In this document: piece by piece, positions 5,770 to 7,818 of the stretch
Layout of the letters: every line of letters begins with the position of its first letter
Position numbering within the stretch: the stretch's first letter is position 1
Assembly (NCBI GenBank): GCA_947501315.1
Contig: CANMXH010000102.1
Coordinates: 1 to 7,818, forward strand
Direction: 5' to 3'
DNA from: Caulobacteraceae bacterium
GTDB taxonomy: Bacteria; Pseudomonadota; Alphaproteobacteria; Caulobacterales; Caulobacteraceae
DNA: 7,818 bases
Position numbers and translations under genes: made by a program
The notes under the pieces: generated by a model
Seen by the model: only the letters and a program-made list of their open reading frames with translations
What the model was told of the DNA's origin: nothing
The model's database searches: none

Positions 5770-6518
5770 TGCTCGCTATCTCCAACCTCCACGTCTCCGT
5801 CGGCGACAAGCCGATCCTCAAGGGGCTGACGCTCGACGTTCCGGCGGGCGAGGTGCATGCCATCATGGGGCCGAACGGGGCCGGCAAGTCGACGCTGGGC
5901 TATGCCGTGGCCGGACGACCCGGCTATGAGGCGACCGAAGGGTCCGTGTCATGGAAAGGCGAGGACCTGCTGGGTCTGGAGCCCGCCGAGCGCTCGGCGA
6001 AGGGCGTCTTCCTGTCGTTCCAGTATCCGATCGAGATTCCCGGCGTGCCGGCCCTGACCTTCGTGCGCACGGCGCTGAACGCCCAGAAGCGCGCGCGGGG
6101 CGAGGAGGAGGTCTCGGCCCCGAACTTCCTGAAGATGGTCAAGGCGGCGGCGACGACGTTGAAGATGGATTTCGACATGCTGAAGCGGCCGCTGAACGTC
6201 GGCTTCTCGGGCGGCGAGAAGAAGCGGATGGAGATCCTGCAGATGGCCCTGCTGGAGCCGTCGCTGCTGATCCTCGACGAGACGGATTCCGGCCTCGACA
6301 TCGACGCCCTGCGGATCGTGTCGGAAGGCGTCAACGCCCTGCGTTCGCCCGACCGCGCCATGCTGGTGATCACCCACTATCAGCGGCTGCTGGACTACAT
6401 CAAACCGGACCGTGTGCATGTGCTGGCCGGCGGGCGGATCGTGGCCTCGGGCGGGCCAGAACTGGCGCTGCAGCTGGAGGCGGAAGGGTATGACAAATAC
6501 CTGCCGGCCGCGGCGTGA
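5769..6518 (+). CDS. sufC: SufC, ABC-type ATPase of the SufBCD complex
   Basis: This 249-residue cytoplasmic ABC ATPase matches the usual SufC length of about 250. Motifs in order are Walker A GPNGAGKST (34-42), Q-loop Q85 in SFQYP, the SufC-type signature FSGGEKKRMEILQM (146-159), Walker B LLILDE (166-171) with D-loop SGLD (174-177), and the H-loop His203 in VITHYQRLL. SufC dimerises on SufB and SufD and uses ATP hydrolysis to open the scaffold interface for cluster assembly. All catalytic motifs appear intact. ATG 5769 overlaps the stop of the small upstream gene by one base, and the preceding bases (CAAACGAAAAGAAATACC) contain no good Shine-Dalgarno. Translation therefore probably depends on ribosomes finishing the upstream small gene. 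Downstream, the usual tight spacing is broken by a 193-base repeat-rich gap before sufD. Confidence 0.97.
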   Translation: MLAISNLHVSVGDKPILKGLTLDVPAGEVHAIMGPNGAGKSTLGYAVAGRPGYEATEGSVSWKGEDLLGLEPAERSAKGVFLSFQYPIEIPGVPALTFVRTALNAQKRARGEEEVSAPNFLKMVKAAATTLKMDFDMLKRPLNVGFSGGEKKRMEILQMALLEPSLLILDETDSGLDIDALRIVSEGVNALRSPDRAMLVITHYQRLLDYIKPDRVHVLAGGRIVASGGPELALQLEAEGYDKYLPAAA

Positions 6519-6539
6519 GGTTGGCGCTCGCAGTTATAG

Positions 6540-6575
6540 CCCTCCCCCTCGACGGGGGAGGGTTGGGTGGGGGTG
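6540..6575 (+). repeat. GC-rich palindromic repeat, family A, left copy
   Basis: CCCTCCCCC (6540-6548) and GGGGGAGGG (6554-6562) form a 9-bp stem around TCGAC, followed by the tail TTGGGTGGGGGTG. It is nearly the reverse complement of the copy at 6654-6693. It resembles the REP-like dispersed repeats I associate with Caulobacterales intergenic regions; genome-wide copy number cannot be seen from here. Confidence 0.7.
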
Positions 6576-6610
6576 CTCGTGCCGTCGATGCCGGGACGGG
6601 CGCAGAAGGC

Positions 6611-6638
6611 TCAGACCGCGCCTCACGCGCCAGTCTGA
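6611..6638. repeat. Inner palindrome between the two family A repeats
   Basis: TCAGAC (6611-6616) pairs with GTCTGA (6633-6638), and GCGC (6618-6621) can pair with GCGC (6627-6630) inside it. With the flanking inverted repeats this gives a nested, cruciform-capable structure of about 154 bases. Confidence 0.55.
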
Positions 6639-6653
6639 CAAGCAGCCTGCCTC

Positions 6654-6693
6654 CACCCCCATCCCCAACCCTTCCCCCGTCGAGGGGGAAGGG
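6654..6693 (-). repeat. GC-rich palindromic repeat, family A, right inverted copy
   Basis: CCCTTCCCCC (6669-6678) and GGGGGAAGGG (6684-6693) form a 10-bp stem around GTCGA, preceded by CACCCCCATCCCCAA. Compared with the reverse complement of the left copy it differs by a few inserted bases, one of them on each side of the stem so that pairing is kept. Confidence 0.7.
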
Positions 6694-6697
6694 AGTC

Positions 6698-6705
6698 GAA
6701 GGGGG
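6698..6705 (+). promoter_or_regulatory. Ribosome binding site for sufD at the repeat edge
   Basis: GAAGGGGG lies about six bases before GTG 6712 and five bases after the right repeat hairpin. It decides the sufD start; hairpin formation nearby could affect its accessibility. Confidence 0.55.
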
Positions 6706-6711
6706 ACCAGC

Positions 6712-7740
6712 GTGAACGCTTACCTGCAAATCGACCTTCGCGATCCGTCCTCCTTCCCGACCCGCCGCGTCGAGGCATGGAAATACACCGACCTGAGCCG
6801 CGCCCTGCGCGAGACCCCGCCGGTGTCGCCTCATGCCGATGTCGCGCCGGGCGGGCCGTTTGCGGCGCTGGGTGGGGACGAACTGGCGGTGGTCAACGGC
6901 CATGGCGAGGGCCGTTCCGGCCTGATCGCCGAGGGACCGGGCGACCATGTCGCGCGCCTGCGGTTCGTCTCGACGGCAGATGGGGCAGGGCATCAGGCGA
7001 GGGTGTCGGTCGAGGTCAGGGCAGGGGCGTCGCTGCTGCTGCTGGAGAGCTATGAGGGCCGGGCGGCGGGCTATGTGTCCAATGTCGCGCTGGACATCAA
7101 CCTCGGCGAGGGCGCGCGCCTGACGCGGGTGGTGATCGAGGACGATGCCGAAGACGCTGTGTCGATCGCGACAGCCGAGGTGTCGCTCGGCGAGCGTGCC
7201 CACTTTGCTCAGGTCGTGCTGACCACCGGCGCGAAACTGCAACGGCATGAGACACGACTGGCTCATCCCGGCGAAGGTGCCGAGGTGCGGATCGACGGCC
7301 TGTATCTGCTGGACGGCGCGCGACATTCGGACCTGACCAGCGTGGTGTCCCACGGGGGCCTGAACGGCGTCACCTCCCAGCTGACCAAGGGCGTCGTCCG
7401 CGATACCGCCCGCGGCGTCTTCCAGGGCAAGATCATCGTCGAGCGCGGGGCTGACGGCACCGATGCGCGGATGGGGCACCACGCCTTGATCCTCGGCGAG
7501 CGGGCCGAGATCGACGCCAAGCCGGAGCTGGAGATCTATGCCGACGACGTGCAGTGCGCGCACGGCAATACGGTCGGAAATCTGGATGAAGCGGCGCTGT
7601 TCTACATGCAGCAACGCGGCATTTCCGCCGATGAGGCCCGGGCCCTGCTGACCCAGGCCTTCCTGATCGAGGTTATCGACCGGATCGAACACGAGGGCGC
7701 GAGAGAGGTGGTGCGGGAATGGCTGGAGGCGAGACTTTGA
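6712..7740 (+). CDS. sufD: SufD, Fe-S cluster assembly scaffold partner
   Basis: This is a 342-residue protein. GTG 6712 is chosen because of the upstream GAAGGGGG, because the open frame further upstream reads through the repeats, and because I saw no other convincing in-frame start in the gap. Family features begin at once: RRVEAWKYTDL (18-28), a beta-helix core through the middle, then MGHHALILGERAEIDAKPEL and DDVQCAHGNTVG with C282 and H284, equivalent to E. coli SufD C358 and H360. The C-terminal helical segment ALFYMQQRGI follows, then LLTQAFLIEVI. SufD pairs with SufB and SufC in SufBC2D, where H360 in E. coli contributes to cluster assembly. It is about 80 residues shorter than E. coli SufD (423), mainly at the N-terminus, where only 22 residues precede WKYTDL. 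This may be normal for the lineage. It ends 5 bases before another palindromic repeat. Confidence 0.93.
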   Translation: MNAYLQIDLRDPSSFPTRRVEAWKYTDLSRALRETPPVSPHADVAPGGPFAALGGDELAVVNGHGEGRSGLIAEGPGDHVARLRFVSTADGAGHQARVSVEVRAGASLLLLESYEGRAAGYVSNVALDINLGEGARLTRVVIEDDAEDAVSIATAEVSLGERAHFAQVVLTTGAKLQRHETRLAHPGEGAEVRIDGLYLLDGARHSDLTSVVSHGGLNGVTSQLTKGVVRDTARGVFQGKIIVERGADGTDARMGHHALILGERAEIDAKPELEIYADDVQCAHGNTVGNLDEAALFYMQQRGISADEARALLTQAFLIEVIDRIEHEGAREVVREWLEARL

Positions 7741-7745
7741 CCATT

Positions 7746-7818
7746 CCTCCCCCATCGGGGGAGGGGGACCGCGAAGCGGTGGAGGGGCGTTTGCTCCGGG
7801 CTCGCTTCGACACCCCTC
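7746..7818. repeat. GC-rich palindromic repeat, family B, running off the window end
   Basis: CCTCCCCC (7746-7753) and GGGGGAGG (7757-7764) form an 8-bp stem around ATC. A second hairpin, ACCGC-GAA-GCGGT, follows at 7768-7780. GAGGGG (7782-7787) can pair with CCCCTC (7813-7818), hinting that a second inverted copy begins at the window edge. The core resembles family A but the tail differs. No T run follows, so it is not a classical terminator. It lies directly after sufD. Confidence 0.65.

Larger units (their letters stand above)
6519..6711. other. 193-base sufC-sufD intergenic gap occupied by palindromic repeats
   Basis: No gene is supported here. The gap contains two inverted copies of a GC-rich palindromic repeat around a smaller palindrome, then the purine-rich sufD ribosome binding site. 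It contrasts with the overlapping junctions from iscR to sufC. Confidence 0.8.

Noticed and set aside
6540..6693. CRISPR-like repeat array
   Set aside because: There are only two copies, they are inverted rather than direct, and no regular spacers or cas genes are present.
6515..6715. 66-codon plus-strand open frame in the sufC-sufD gap
   Set aside because: Its translation is repeat-derived (LPLDGGGLGGG, PPSPTLPPSRGKG) and it has no independent ribosome binding site or domain.
6400..7755. 451-codon open frame on the minus strand, opposite sufD and the repeats
   Set aside because: It runs through the repeats and opposes sufD; its translation includes repeat-derived proline-rich runs such as PPPNPPPSRGR and no domain.
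7746..7764. Hairpin after sufD as a rho-independent terminator
   Set aside because: The stem is strong but no T run follows, and the sequence fits a dispersed palindromic repeat better; the operon may continue beyond the window.

Overview
The window looks like chromosomal DNA of a GC-rich alphaproteobacterium, most likely Caulobacterales and possibly close to Brevundimonas or Caulobacter. The grounds are the gene order iscR, cysteine desulfurase, sufB, sufC, sufD, the strong G/C third-position bias, and short GC-rich palindromic repeats of a kind I associate with that order. The assignment is an inference; no rRNA or other taxonomic marker is present.

Layout. 1-546 is the 3' end of a DUF1343/NamZ-type exo-beta-N-acetylmuramidase gene. 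605-1519 encodes a probably exported protein with two retropepsin-like aspartic protease lobes. A weak candidate terminator at its end runs into the 3' end of a convergent gene. 2191-1541 (minus strand) is an alpha/beta hydrolase of the COG2945 kind, whose nucleophile elbow carries Gln instead of Ser. A 158-bp divergent intergenic region (2192-2349) holds a sigma70-like promoter overlapped by a palindrome with the half-sites of an IscR type 1 operator, followed by a leader hairpin.

From 2350 the plus strand is one compact iron-sulfur cluster assembly operon: iscR (Fe-S sensing repressor), a class I cysteine desulfurase (sulfur donor), sufB (scaffold), a 111-residue protein of unknown function, sufC (ATPase) and sufD (scaffold partner). 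From iscR to sufC every gene overlaps the next by 1 to 3 bases, which suggests translational coupling. SufB, SufC and SufD should form the SufBC2D scaffold complex, supplied with sulfur by the desulfurase and regulated by IscR through the state of its own cluster. The remaining suf genes (sufS, sufE, sufT, sufA types) are not in the window and may lie downstream.

Two things break the standard pattern. First, a small gene of clearly different base composition (about 57% GC, GC3 about 60%) sits between sufB and sufC, joined to both by overlapping stop and start codons. Second, the sufC-sufD junction is widened to 193 bases by two inverted copies of a GC-rich palindromic repeat around a smaller palindrome. 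A related repeat follows sufD immediately and runs to the window end.
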